45,032 bases of DNA from Flavobacterium sp. (GCA_017983975.1 JAGOAL010000012.1:1-45032); one strand, 5' to 3'; shown: positions 34,051 through 43,488, numbered from the stretch's first letter. Notes: generated by a model not told the origin, from the sequence alone. A program made the numbers and translations.

Positions 34051-34722
34051 ATGAAGCATATAGAAATCGCTTGTTTCAATCTCGAATCTGCATTACTAGC
34101 TCAAAAAGCAGGTGCGAATAGAGTCGAATTATGTGCTAATATTTCAGTTGGAGGAACTACGCCGTCAATCGAAATCATTCAACAAGCTCGAAAAAATCTA
34201 TCTATCGATTTATATGTGATGATTCGTCCAAGAGGTGGAAATTTTGTTTATTCAGAACCAGAATTTCAACAAATGAAATCGGACATCGAAAACATCAAAA
34301 AACTTGGCGTTAACGGTTTTGTTTTTGGGATTTTGAATTTAGACAAAACCATTAATGTAAATCAAAATAAAACTTTAGTTGAATTGGCAACACCATTTCC
34401 TTGCTCATTTCATCGTGCTTTTGATGCTGTTTCTAATTATGAACAAGCATTAGAAGATGTTATTGGTTGCGGATTTTCAACATTACTAACTTCAGGCACA
34501 TTTTCTAATGTAATGGAAGGGAAAGAAGTCTTGAAAAAATTAGTTGAACAAGCAAAAAATCGCATCGAAATTATGCCAGGTGGCGGATTGCGTTCAACCA
34601 ATATTTCAGAATTAAATCTAATCGTCAATGCAAATTGGTATCATTCATCCGCAATTACAGATGGAAGTGAAATGGCAAATCCAGAGGAAATTGTTCAGTT
34701 AAAAAACAAACTAAAACCTTAA
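34051..34722 (+). CDS. cutC: CutC family TIM-barrel protein
   Basis: 223 residues. CutC signatures are clear: IEIACFNLESALLAQKAGANRVELCAN at the N-terminus (key residues E5, RVELC), GGTTPS, YVMIRPRGGNFVYS, FHRAFD and IMPGGGLR. The family is named for copper homeostasis in E. coli, but its catalytic role is poorly defined. It has no signal peptide, so it is cytoplasmic. Here it closes a tight operon of N-glycan-degrading enzymes (gaps of -1, 4 and 2 bases), which suggests a role in handling a GlcNAc-derived product rather than copper. That reinterpretation is inference. Confidence 0.92.
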   Translation: MKHIEIACFNLESALLAQKAGANRVELCANISVGGTTPSIEIIQQARKNLSIDLYVMIRPRGGNFVYSEPEFQQMKSDIENIKKLGVNGFVFGILNLDKTINVNQNKTLVELATPFPCSFHRAFDAVSNYEQALEDVIGCGFSTLLTSGTFSNVMEGKEVLKKLVEQAKNRIEIMPGGGLRSTNISELNLIVNANWYHSSAITDGSEMANPEEIVQLKNKLKP

Positions 34723-34726
34723 ATGA

Positions 34727-34880
34727 ACTTATGTGCCTTATATGTTTAAAAAATAAAATTCAAAAATCGTTTATTAAAAGAGATTCCTAGCGGAATGACA
34801 AGTTTGGGGGTAAAATAACTTTTATGAACTTCTTTAACTTGCTGCTTTTACTCTCAAAAATTATATGACTTATATGTTAA
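34727..34880. repeat. Short phrase repeats in the cutC-mannosidase spacer
   Basis: ACTTATGTGCCTTATATG (34729-34746) followed by TTTAAAA recurs as ATTATATGACTTATATG followed by TTAAAA at about 34860-34880, where the second copy overlaps the start of the mannosidase gene. Between them is GAGATTCCTAGCGGAATGACAAG-like sequence, quoted by its core GATTCC/GGAATGACAA, a phrase common in flavobacterial spacers. No gene is seen in this 142-base gap. Confidence 0.5.
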
Positions 34881-37345
34881 AAACAACAACATTGTTTCTA
34901 ATTTTTATTTGCTATTCCGTTTTTGGACAAACTACTTATCGCAATTTGTCATCTGAAAAATGGACATTCAACAAGCAAAACGAAGCTAAAAAACACAAGG
35001 CAACTGTTCCAGGAACCGTTCACACCGATTTATATGAAAACCAATTAATTCCTGATCCATTTTACGGCGCCAATGAAAAACAATTGCAATGGATTGAAAA
35101 TGAAAATTGGGAATATGAATCCACATTTTCGTTATCTGAAAAAGAAATTTCCAATGAAAATATCGAATTAGAATTTGATGGTTTAGACACTTATGCTACT
35201 GTTTATATAAATGGGAAAATGGTTTTAGAAGCGGATAATATGTTCCGAAAATGGGTAATTTCATTGAAAAATCATCTTAAAAAAGGAAAAAATCATTTAA
35301 AAATTGTATTTCTATCAGCCGTTCAAAAAGGAAAAGAAGAAGCTTCAAAACTACCTTATACCTTACCCGAAAAAGAACGTGTTTTTATTAGAAAAGCACA
35401 ATATCAGTTTGGTTGGGACTGGGGTCCACGATTTGTAACCGCCGGTATTTGGAAAAAAGTACAATTGAAATTTTGGAATTCAGCTACAATCGAAAATATA
35501 AAATTCAGTCAACTCGAATTGAATGATAAAAAAGCGATTTTAGAATTCACAACCGAAATTTATGTTTCCAAAGCAAAAACGATTCAGCTACAAATCAATG
35601 AAAAAGCAGAAACATTCCATCTTAAAAAAGGAACGAATAAAGTAAAAATGCCCTATGAAATTTCGAATCCAAAATTGTGGTGGTGTAATGGTTTAGGTGA
35701 TCCTAATTTGTATCCTTTTTCAATTGAATTATATCAAAAAGAAAAGACTCTTGATAAAAAGAAGTTAAATATTGGTTTACGAACTATCGAATTAATTCAG
35801 GAAAATGATCAACATGGAAAAAGCTTTTATTTCAAATTAAACGGAAAATCGGTTTTCATGAAAGGCGCCAATTATGTACCTCCAGATAGTTTTTTACCAC
35901 GAGTTCCCGATGCAACATACTTTTCTTTAGTTGAAAATGCCAGAAAAGCAAATATGAATATGCTTCGAGTTTGGGGCGGTGGCGTATATGCCGATGACGA
36001 ATTTTACGATGCTTGTGATGCCAATGGAATTTTAGTTTGGCAAGATTTTATGTTTGCTTGCGCGATGTATCCGGGTGATGAAAAATTTATAGAAAACGTA
36101 AAACAAGAAGTAATTGATAACGTAAATCGTTTGCAAAATCATCCAAGTATTGCCATTTGGTGTGGAAATAATGAAAACGACGAAGGATGGCACAATTGGG
36201 GTTGGCAAAAACAATTTAATTATTCAAAAGCCGATTCGACTCAAATTTGGAACGATTACAAAAAAGTATTTCATGAAATGATTCCGAAAACTTTAGATAG
36301 TTTACTTCCAAAAGAGAAGAATGTGTATTGGCCTTCTTCACCTTCAATTGGTTGGGGTAGAAAAGAAAGTTTAACACAAGGCGATTCGCATTATTGGGGC
36401 GTTTGGTGGGGCAAAGAACCTTTTGAAATGTATAAGAAAAAAGTAGGACGATTTATGAGCGAATATGGATTTCAAGGTATGCCAAATTTAGAAACGTTGC
36501 AAAAAGTAATTGCTAAAGAAGATTTTAATTTTACTTCAGAAGCGTTTAAAAATCATCAAAAACATCCTACTGGTTTTGAAACAATTACAGAATACATGAC
36601 CCGAGATTTTCCTGTACCAACTTCTATGGAAAAATACAATTATGTTTCGCAATTACTACAAGCTCATGGAATGAAAATCGCAATTGAAGCGCACCGATTA
36701 GCGAAACCCTATTGCATGGGATCTTTATATTGGCAATTAAACGATTGTTGGCCTGTAACTTCATGGAGCACTTTAGATTATTATGGCAATTGGAAAGCGG
36801 CGCATTACCAAGTCAAAGAAAGTTTTGCTCCAATACTTTTAGCAGTAACAGAAAATTTGGATGGACTTTCTATTATTAGCAGTAACGACAATATGGAAGT
36901 AAAAGAAGGAATAGTAACCGCTAAATTGATTGATTTTTCTGGAAAGGAACTTTGGACTGCTTCAAAAGAATGTGTTTTGGATGTTGAGAGAAATACAACT
37001 TGTATGCAGATTTCCTATAAAGAATTACCAAAATTTGTAAAAGAAAAAACAGTTTTGCAGATTGAATTTACTAGCAATCAGAAAAAATCTATTGCGCATC
37101 ATTACTTTGTAAAACCAAAAGAGTTACAACTAGAAAAACCAACTATTGAACTAAAAATTGTAGGCGAAACACTTATCGAGCTTAAAACAAATACACTTGC
37201 AAAAAACGTGTATTTAGAAGCAAAAGATACTTTTTTTGAAGAAAATTATTTTGATTTAATTCCTGGAATTCCAAAGATAATTAAGACCGAAAAACCAACT
37301 CAAGAAATTAAGGTATTGTCTTTATTTGATGTTATGAATAAATAA
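34874..37345 (+). CDS. GH2 beta-mannosidase, exported
   Basis: About 823 residues from ATG 34874 (MLKTTTLFLIFICYSVFGQ, a signal peptide). An ATG nine bases upstream lies in a repeated phrase and is less likely. GH2 layout: sugar-binding jelly roll (about 25-200, FDGLDTYATVYINGK, QFGWDWGPRF), Ig-like domain, and TIM barrel with the acid/base in IWCGNNENDE and the nucleophile in RFMSEYGFQG (E437 and E533 counted from 34865). WDWGPR and the WCGNNEN form mark beta-mannosidases. It should cleave the beta-1,4-mannose at the N-glycan core or mannan ends. It follows the GH20-asparaginase-CutC operon after 142 bases and ends at a bidirectional terminator. Confidence 0.92.
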   Translation: MLKTTTLFLIFICYSVFGQTTYRNLSSEKWTFNKQNEAKKHKATVPGTVHTDLYENQLIPDPFYGANEKQLQWIENENWEYESTFSLSEKEISNENIELEFDGLDTYATVYINGKMVLEADNMFRKWVISLKNHLKKGKNHLKIVFLSAVQKGKEEASKLPYTLPEKERVFIRKAQYQFGWDWGPRFVTAGIWKKVQLKFWNSATIENIKFSQLELNDKKAILEFTTEIYVSKAKTIQLQINEKAETFHLKKGTNKVKMPYEISNPKLWWCNGLGDPNLYPFSIELYQKEKTLDKKKLNIGLRTIELIQENDQHGKSFYFKLNGKSVFMKGANYVPPDSFLPRVPDATYFSLVENARKANMNMLRVWGGGVYADDEFYDACDANGILVWQDFMFACAMYPGDEKFIENVKQEVIDNVNRLQNHPSIAIWCGNNENDEGWHNWGWQKQFNYSKADSTQIWNDYKKVFHEMIPKTLDSLLPKEKNVYWPSSPSIGWGRKESLTQGDSHYWGVWWGKEPFEMYKKKVGRFMSEYGFQGMPNLETLQKVIAKEDFNFTSEAFKNHQKHPTGFETITEYMTRDFPVPTSMEKYNYVSQLLQAHGMKIAIEAHRLAKPYCMGSLYWQLNDCWPVTSWSTLDYYGNWKAAHYQVKESFAPILLAVTENLDGLSIISSNDNMEVKEGIVTAKLIDFSGKELWTASKECVLDVERNTTCMQISYKELPKFVKEKTVLQIEFTSNQKKSIAHHYFVKPKELQLEKPTIELKIVGETLIELKTNTLAKNVYLEAKDTFFEENYFDLIPGIPKIIKTEKPTQEIKVLSLFDVMNK

Positions 37346-37350
37346 ATCAT

Positions 37351-37378
37351 AAAAAAAACGCCTCAACTGAGGCGTTTT
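37351..37378. terminator. Bidirectional terminator between the mannosidase and dNK genes
   Basis: An 11-bp perfect inverted repeat AAAACGCCTCA / TGAGGCGTTTT, with the innermost pairs opening to form the loop, lies between convergent genes. A8 on the left and T4 on the right serve both strands. Confidence 0.8.
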
Positions 37379-37383
37379 ATATG

Positions 37384-37998
37384 CTAAAATAATCCGTTTA
37401 ATTCGGCGTCAATTCGGTTGATGATGTTCCCTAAATCTTCAGGATTATTAACAAAATCTATATCGTCTACATCAATGATGACTAATTTTCCTTTGTCATA
37501 AGTTTGAATCCATGCTTCGTATCTTTCGTTCAAACGACTCAAATAATCAATTGAAATTGAGTTTTCATAATCTCTACCACGTTTATGGATTTGGCTCACT
37601 AAATTTGGAATAGAACTTCTTAAATAGATTAACAAATCTGGAGCGCCTACTAAGCCTTCCATCAATTCAAATAACGAAGTATAATTATTATAATCTCTAT
37701 TAGCCATTAATCCCATGGCATGAAGATTGGGTGCAAAAATATGCGCATCTTCATAGATGGTTCGATCTTGAATTATATTTTTACCACTCTGTCTAATTTG
37801 TAACACTTGACGAAAACGGCTATTTAAGAAATAGATTTGAAGATTAAAACTCCAACGTTCCATTTGATGGTAAAAATCATCTAAATAAGGATTGTCTACA
37901 ACATCTTCAAAGTGTGGTTCCCACTTATAATGTTTGGCTAATAAACGGGTTAGGGTTGTTTTTCCGGCTCCAATGTTTCCTGCTACTGCTATGTGCAT
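37384..37998 (-). CDS. Deoxynucleoside kinase
   Basis: 204 residues. It phosphorylates deoxynucleosides to dNMPs in salvage. Walker A is GNIGAGKTT (7-15). The dNK family motifs follow: FEDVVDNPYLDDFY (catalytic Glu region), QDRTIYEDAHIF (the DRS-type motif, here DRT) and the lid RGRDYE. Length matches bacterial dAdo/dGuo kinases. Whether it prefers dA/dG, dC or T is not readable from sequence. Its ATG overlaps the stop of the upstream gene by one base (TAATG), so the two are translationally coupled. It converges with the mannosidase gene. Confidence 0.93.
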   Translation of the reverse strand: MHIAVAGNIGAGKTTLTRLLAKHYKWEPHFEDVVDNPYLDDFYHQMERWSFNLQIYFLNSRFRQVLQIRQSGKNIIQDRTIYEDAHIFAPNLHAMGLMANRDYNNYTSLFELMEGLVGAPDLLIYLRSSIPNLVSQIHKRGRDYENSISIDYLSRLNERYEAWIQTYDKGKLVIIDVDDIDFVNNPEDLGNIINRIDAELNGLF

Positions 37999-38792
37999 TA
38001 TGGTAAAATTAATTTATAATTAGTAATTTTATTTTGGGTAAAAATAGCTAAAATTCCATCTTTAAAGAAAAAATTATCAACGAAATTTTCAGTTAACTTA
38101 ATTTTACTACTTCTCTCTCTTGTGATTTCATAAAAGTAGATTGCATTTTCATGCAAATATAAAGCTGTAGAATTACTTAACAGCTGCATTTTATCATATT
38201 TCGGAAGTGTTCCTAGCGTATTTATTGTGCCATAAATTGAGGAAGTAAACAACTGATTGTTATGTTCTATCCAATAAAAAAAGGTGTAATCCGAAAAGTA
38301 ATTTTTTAAGCCACTTTTTAAAGGAGTTGAAATCCATTTTAGATGGTCATTTGTGATGTTATATAGCCCAATTCTATTAGTAATACCGTCATAAATCCAT
38401 AATTGATTTTGAGCGGATAGACCAACGGCTTCTAGCTGAATTAGTTCTGGTTTTAAATTGAAGTCGATTCGTTTTATTTCATTTAATTGGTTGTCTAAAA
38501 GGACAACAGTATTGAAATCTTTGTAAAAAACAATAATTTGTAATGGGTTTTGAAAATCTATATGTGTTATTTTTCCGAGTCCAATATTTTTGTATTCAAA
38601 ATCAGTAGTTGAACGCTTAATAACGACATTGTTTTTAATCCCATACTGATTTTTTTGATTGTCAAATCCAAAATAATTGTCTATTTCCCATGAATTGAGT
38701 TCTAGTTTTTCTGTAGGAATTGTATTTTGAGAAAATCCCAAAGCATTCCAAAAATATAAAATCAATAGTAATAGGTGCTTTTTTTGAATCAT
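37998..38792 (-). CDS. Exported protein of unknown function, possible beta-propeller
   Basis: 264 residues with a signal peptide (MIQKKHLLLLILYFWNALGFSQ). The body has repeated beta-strand pairs of the form LLDNQLNEIKRIDF, QLWIYDGITNRIGLYN, LTSSIYGTIN-like and NAIYFYEIT, which suggests a propeller of short blades, but no catalytic motif was found. It overlaps the start codon of the deoxynucleoside kinase gene, so the two are coexpressed, although one is exported and the other is cytoplasmic. I recall similar proteins next to this kinase in other flavobacteria, without a known function. Confidence 0.75.
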   Translation of the reverse strand: MIQKKHLLLLILYFWNALGFSQNTIPTEKLELNSWEIDNYFGFDNQKNQYGIKNNVVIKRSTTDFEYKNIGLGKITHIDFQNPLQIIVFYKDFNTVVLLDNQLNEIKRIDFNLKPELIQLEAVGLSAQNQLWIYDGITNRIGLYNITNDHLKWISTPLKSGLKNYFSDYTFFYWIEHNNQLFTSSIYGTINTLGTLPKYDKMQLLSNSTALYLHENAIYFYEITRERSSKIKLTENFVDNFFFKDGILAIFTQNKITNYKLILP

Positions 38793-38911
38793 GGATTAAA
38801 CTAAATTGAGTTTCAAGTGTCTAATATACTACTTTAACATAAAATTAGTAGATAAATTATGTAACAATTTGCATTTTTGAAGACTAATTCATTATCTAAT
38901 TAATTAAAACA

Positions 38912-39826
38912 ATGAAAAAAATAGTTATCGCGTCGCTTTTACTCATTTGTGGGTTTGCAAAAGCTCAAAATTTTCAAGGTATGGCTGTTTATGAGTCAAA
39001 GACAAGTACGGCAGAATTTACAAAAGGATTTAGCGGAAATAAAGACATTACACCCGAAATGCAAAAGCAAATTGAGGAGCGTATGCGAAAAATGTTTGAA
39101 AAAACATTTGTATTAAATTTTGATAAATCAGCTTCAATTTACAAAGAAGAAGAAAAATTAGATGCACCAGGTCAGCAAGGTGGAGGCAGAATGATGACTT
39201 CAATGATGGGCGGTGGCGGAACACATTATAAGAATGTAAAAGAAAAACAATATATTGTAGATCGTGAGTTTTTTGGAAAAGAATTTTTGATTAAAGATTC
39301 CTTGCCAAAATATGAGTGGAAAATGGAAGGAGAATCAAAACAAATAGGAAACTATACCTGTTTTAAAGCTACTGCCGTTGTAAAGGCAAATGAATCCGAT
39401 TTTAGAAATTTCAGATTTAGAAATCGTGAAAAAAAGGAAGCTGAAGCAAAAAATGCTGAAAAAACTGAAGTAGCAAAAGATTCAACGAAAACGAGTAAAA
39501 CCAATTTTACAAAAGATTGGGAAATGCCAAAGGAAAATACAATTACTGCTTGGTATTGCCCGGAAATTCCCGTGAATCAAGGTCCAGAAAATTATTGGGG
39601 TTTACCAGGATTAATTTTAGAAGTAAGCGATGGTAAAACCATTATTTTATGTTCTAAAATTGTATTGAATTCTAAAGATAAAGTTGAAATTAAACCCGTG
39701 GCAAAAGGAAAAGAAGTTACTCAAAATGAATATAACGACATCATCAAGAAAAAAATGGAAGAAATGCAAGAGATGAATGGTGGTCCTGGTGGCGGAAATC
39801 GTATGCAATTTAGAATGGGTAGATAA
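38912..39826 (+). CDS. GLPGLI family exported protein, copy 1
   Basis: 304 residues with a signal peptide (MKKIVIASLLLICGFAKAQ). The defining motif YWGLPGLILEV lies at about 228-238, followed by CSKIVLN. Other shared features are NFQGMAVYESKT after the signal, a Met/Glu-rich helix (PEMQKQIEERMRKMFEKTF), a Gly/Met-rich linker (about 85-105), and IGNYTCFKA near 150. The C-terminus is Gly/Met-rich. The family is restricted to Bacteroidota and has no known function. A paralogue follows 26 bases downstream and a TonB-receptor-like gene comes third, a recurring arrangement. Confidence 0.88.
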   Translation: MKKIVIASLLLICGFAKAQNFQGMAVYESKTSTAEFTKGFSGNKDITPEMQKQIEERMRKMFEKTFVLNFDKSASIYKEEEKLDAPGQQGGGRMMTSMMGGGGTHYKNVKEKQYIVDREFFGKEFLIKDSLPKYEWKMEGESKQIGNYTCFKATAVVKANESDFRNFRFRNREKKEAEAKNAEKTEVAKDSTKTSKTNFTKDWEMPKENTITAWYCPEIPVNQGPENYWGLPGLILEVSDGKTIILCSKIVLNSKDKVEIKPVAKGKEVTQNEYNDIIKKKMEEMQEMNGGPGGGNRMQFRMGR

Positions 39827-39852
39827 ATTTCTTAATAAAATATTCAAAACAC

Positions 39853-40692
39853 ATGAAAAAAACCATTTTTTTACTTAGCATATTGTTTTTTCCGGCATTA
39901 ATTTTTTCACAAAATTTTCAAGGAATAGCTTATTATGTTTCTCAAACGAGTATGAAAAACTTTAGTATATCAAGCCCTGATATGACTCCAGAAATGAATG
40001 AAAAAATGAGGGAAAACATGAAGAAAGCTTTTGAAAAAACGTATATACTTTCATTTACAAATTTTGAATCACTTTATCAGGAAGAAGAAAAGCTAAATGC
40101 ACCTAAACCATCATCTAGCGGTATAAAAGTTGAAGTTGCTTTTTCTGGCGGCGGTAATCGTTCAAAATACTATAAAAATCTAAAAACCAAGAAATATATA
40201 GAGGAATCTGAAATTTTTGATAAAGAATTTTTAATTGATGATGATTTAGAAGTTTTTAATTGGATAATGGTAAATGAACAAAAAATGATTGGAAATTATA
40301 CTTGTTATAAAGCACAAATTGTAATTCCAGTTTCTGATGAAGACAAAAAGGAATTTGAAGAATTTAAGAAAAAACAAGAAGAAGGCAAAACTAATTTTTT
40401 TATTCCCACGGAACCTAAAGATAAAATAATTGAAGCTTGGTACACTTTAGATATTCCAATTCCAAATGGGCCAAGAGAATACTGGGGTTTACCAGGACTA
40501 ATTTTAGAACTTCATGATGGTGATACAACGTTATTATGTTCAAAAATTATATTAAATCCTTCTGAAAAAATTGAAATTAAAATCCCTAAAACAGGAAAAA
40601 AAGTAACTCAAAAAGCGTTTGACGAAATTGAAGAAAAAAAGATGAAAAGTATGATGAACGAAGATGGTGTAATTGAAATCAAAATGAACTAA
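39853..40692 (+). CDS. GLPGLI family exported protein, copy 2
   Basis: 279 residues with a signal peptide (MKKTIFLLSILFFPALIFSQ). It is a clear tandem paralogue of the upstream gene: NFQGIAYYVSQT, PEMNEKMRENMKKAFEKTY, EEEKLNAP, IGNYTCYKA, YWGLPGLILELHDGDTTLLCSKI at about 210-230 (cited by its GLPGLI core at 212-217), then a Lys/Glu-rich end. It lacks the Gly/Met-rich C-terminus of copy 1. The pair probably arose by duplication and has diverged in the linker regions. Function unknown; both are expected in the periplasm or on the outer membrane. Confidence 0.87.
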   Translation: MKKTIFLLSILFFPALIFSQNFQGIAYYVSQTSMKNFSISSPDMTPEMNEKMRENMKKAFEKTYILSFTNFESLYQEEEKLNAPKPSSSGIKVEVAFSGGGNRSKYYKNLKTKKYIEESEIFDKEFLIDDDLEVFNWIMVNEQKMIGNYTCYKAQIVIPVSDEDKKEFEEFKKKQEEGKTNFFIPTEPKDKIIEAWYTLDIPIPNGPREYWGLPGLILELHDGDTTLLCSKIILNPSEKIEIKIPKTGKKVTQKAFDEIEEKKMKSMMNEDGVIEIKMN

Positions 40693-40741
40693 ATTATCTA
40701 AAAATCAAAAAAGCCTCATACAATAAACCATTACAATATTT

Positions 40742-43474
40742 ATGAAAAAATCACTATTATTACTCATATTATCTTTTTCTTCCACTATTTTTTCACAAAA
40801 TATTCGATTTGAAGGAACTGTAAAAGATTCTACAGGTGTAGGTCTAGATATGGCCAACATTATGGCGGTCAATCAAGCAACAAAAGCCATGGACGCCTAT
40901 GCCATTACTAACGAAGCTGGAAAATTTACACTCAATTTAAAAGCCAATACGACATACACAATCAAAGCAAGTTACATCGGATTTCAGTCCTTTGAGAAAA
41001 CGGTAACTACTGGATCTACAACTATGAACTATCCTATTTCTTTAAAAGAAGGAACTCAGTTAAAAGAGCTAGAAATTGTATATGAAATGCCTGTATCTAT
41101 TTCGGGAGATACTATTATTTATAATGCAGACTCATTTAAGAACGGTACCGAACGAAAATTAGAAGATGTTTTGAAAAAATTACCTGGTGTTGAAGTAAAT
41201 AAAGATGGTGAAATTGAAGTAGAAGGTAAAAAAGTGCAAAAAATAATGGTTGAAGGGAAAGATTTTTTTGATGGCGATACCAAATTAGCTACAAAAAATA
41301 TTCCAGCAGATGCCTTAGAAAAGATACAAGTTTTACGAAATTATAATGAAGTGTCTAATTTGAAAGGACTCGAAAATAATGAAGAGAACGTAGCCATAAA
41401 TATTAAGTTGAAACAAGGTAAAAAGAACTTTTGGTTTGGAGATATGATGGCAGGTATTGGAGTGGGGCACGAAGAAGATCGATACATTATTAATCCGAAA
41501 CTATTTTATTATAATCCAAAATTCAGTATCAATGTTATTGGCAATAAAAATAATATTGGCGAACTGCCGTTAACTGCTCAAGATTATTTTAAATTCACGG
41601 GTGGGTTCAAAAATATGATGCGAAAAGGAGGCTCTTCTTTTAATGTAGTTTCAAATGATTTAGGAATCATGGGGTTAAGAAATAATCAAGCAGCTAATAT
41701 TGAATCGTCTTTTGGAGCAGCTAATTTTAGTTTTAATCCTTCTAAAGCATGGACATTAAGTGGATTTGGAATTGTTTTGGGTAATAAAACCGAAATCGAA
41801 ACCAAAACTGTTTCAAATCGTACTGATAATTTGCCAAATGGAACTTCTCAAATAATATCTGAAACGAAAGAAGATTTTACACGACAAGATAGTAAGCAGG
41901 CTTTATTTAAACTGAGTTCTAGTTATGTGCCTTCTGAAAAAATGCATTTTGATTATGATGCATTAGTTAAATTTTCGGACCAAAAGGAAAATACTAGTTT
42001 GTTTTCTAATTTACTTTCTGATGTGTATACTAATAAGAAACAAAATCCATTTTCATTTAATCAAAATTTAAATTATTATTATACTTTAAACGATAAACAC
42101 GTATTTGCTGTTGAAATTCAACACTTGTATCAAGACGAAGATCCTTTATATAATGCTAATTTAGCAACACAGCCCTTCCAATTGTCAGGCTATAATACTA
42201 CGCAAACAAGAGATGATATTAATCAAAAAAGATTCGTAACAACGAATAAATTAGATACTAAATTTGATTATTATTATATGGTAACCCCAAAAAGTAATAT
42301 CAATTTAACTCTTGGAAACACCTATTCGTATCAAAATTTTGATTCTTCGATTTTTCAAATTTTAGATAGCGGAGCTCAGAATAATTTGACAGCAACTGAA
42401 AATAATAATGATGTTAATTATATTTTTAACGATGTGTTTTTAGGAGTACATTATAAGTTTTTAACCGGAAAATTTACTTTTAATCCAGGGTTTAGTGTAC
42501 ACCAATACAATATGAATGACCAACAACTTGGTACTTCAAATAAGCAGTCGTTTACAAGAGTATTGCCTGATGTTTATGCTTTATGGCAAATCAAAAAATC
42601 GGAAACATTGACTTATAATTATACATTCAGTAATAATTTTACAGATATTAATAAGTTAGCACAAGGTTATGTATTTTCAAACTATAACAGCTTATTTAGT
42701 GGTAATCGATTTTTAGAAAATTCAACTTCTCAAGTACATTCTTTGCGTTATTTTAAATACAACATGTTTAATTTTGAGAATATTTTTGCTAATTTAACCT
42801 ATACAAAACAGCTTGATGCAATTAAGAATAAGGCTTTGTTAACTGGAGTAAATCAAGTTTCTTCTTCAGTAAATATGAATTCTAATTTTCCAGAAGAATC
42901 TTTATCAGGAAGTGCAAACTATGGACGTTCGTTTTTTAAATATTATAAAGCAAATGCAAGAGTTTCTGTTGGATGGAATAAATTTAACAATATTCGTGTT
43001 TTCCCTGATTCAGATAATGACCCTAGTAACAATCCAACGAAGATTCAAACTACTGAATCAGTAAGTCAAAATTATACCTTAGGTTTTTCTACTAATTATA
43101 AGCAATTGCCTAATTTAGGATTATCATACAGTTATTCAATTAGCGATAATTTCTCTGATACTGTATACACCGATAGCCCTTCTTTAACTTTGGAGTATTA
43201 TTTTTTAGAGGCATTTTCGTTGACTTCAGAATATAGTTTTTTCCACAATTACAACAAGTCAAAAACGATTGATAGTGAATATGATTTTTTATCTGCAAAT
43301 ATTATGTATCAGAAAAAAGATAGTAAATGGGAATGGAAACTTTCAGGAACCAATTTATTAGACACAAAATCACTTGACACAAATAGTTTTAGTCAGTTAG
43401 GAGGAACGAGTACCTTTTCAAGTTACAGAGTGCAACCGCGTTATTTGATTTTAAGTTTGAAATATAATTTATAA
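40742..43474 (+). CDS. TonB-dependent receptor-like outer-membrane protein with carboxypeptidase-like domain
   Basis: 910 residues. A signal peptide (MKKSLLLLILSFSSTIFSQ) precedes a CarboxypepD_reg domain (about 22-105: FEGTVKDSTGVGLDMANI, ASYIGFQSFEKTV) and a plug-like domain (about 115-225: YNADSFKNGTERKLEDVLKKLPGVEVNKDGEI, cited by its ends YNADSFKNG and LPGVEV; DGDTKLATKNIPADALEKIQVL). A long barrel follows, ending LILSLKYNL. The plug is of the type found in outer_membrane_beta-barrel (OMP_b-brl_3) proteins rather than SusC. It lies 49 bases after two GLPGLI genes, and probably acts with them. Ligand unknown. A strong terminator follows. Confidence 0.88.
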   Translation: MKKSLLLLILSFSSTIFSQNIRFEGTVKDSTGVGLDMANIMAVNQATKAMDAYAITNEAGKFTLNLKANTTYTIKASYIGFQSFEKTVTTGSTTMNYPISLKEGTQLKELEIVYEMPVSISGDTIIYNADSFKNGTERKLEDVLKKLPGVEVNKDGEIEVEGKKVQKIMVEGKDFFDGDTKLATKNIPADALEKIQVLRNYNEVSNLKGLENNEENVAINIKLKQGKKNFWFGDMMAGIGVGHEEDRYIINPKLFYYNPKFSINVIGNKNNIGELPLTAQDYFKFTGGFKNMMRKGGSSFNVVSNDLGIMGLRNNQAANIESSFGAANFSFNPSKAWTLSGFGIVLGNKTEIETKTVSNRTDNLPNGTSQIISETKEDFTRQDSKQALFKLSSSYVPSEKMHFDYDALVKFSDQKENTSLFSNLLSDVYTNKKQNPFSFNQNLNYYYTLNDKHVFAVEIQHLYQDEDPLYNANLATQPFQLSGYNTTQTRDDINQKRFVTTNKLDTKFDYYYMVTPKSNINLTLGNTYSYQNFDSSIFQILDSGAQNNLTATENNNDVNYIFNDVFLGVHYKFLTGKFTFNPGFSVHQYNMNDQQLGTSNKQSFTRVLPDVYALWQIKKSETLTYNYTFSNNFTDINKLAQGYVFSNYNSLFSGNRFLENSTSQVHSLRYFKYNMFNFENIFANLTYTKQLDAIKNKALLTGVNQVSSSVNMNSNFPEESLSGSANYGRSFFKYYKANARVSVGWNKFNNIRVFPDSDNDPSNNPTKIQTTESVSQNYTLGFSTNYKQLPNLGLSYSYSISDNFSDTVYTDSPSLTLEYYFLEAFSLTSEYSFFHNYNKSKTIDSEYDFLSANIMYQKKDSKWEWKLSGTNLLDTKSLDTNSFSQLGGTSTFSSYRVQPRYLILSLKYNL

Positions 43475-43488
43475 AAATATTGAACCAT

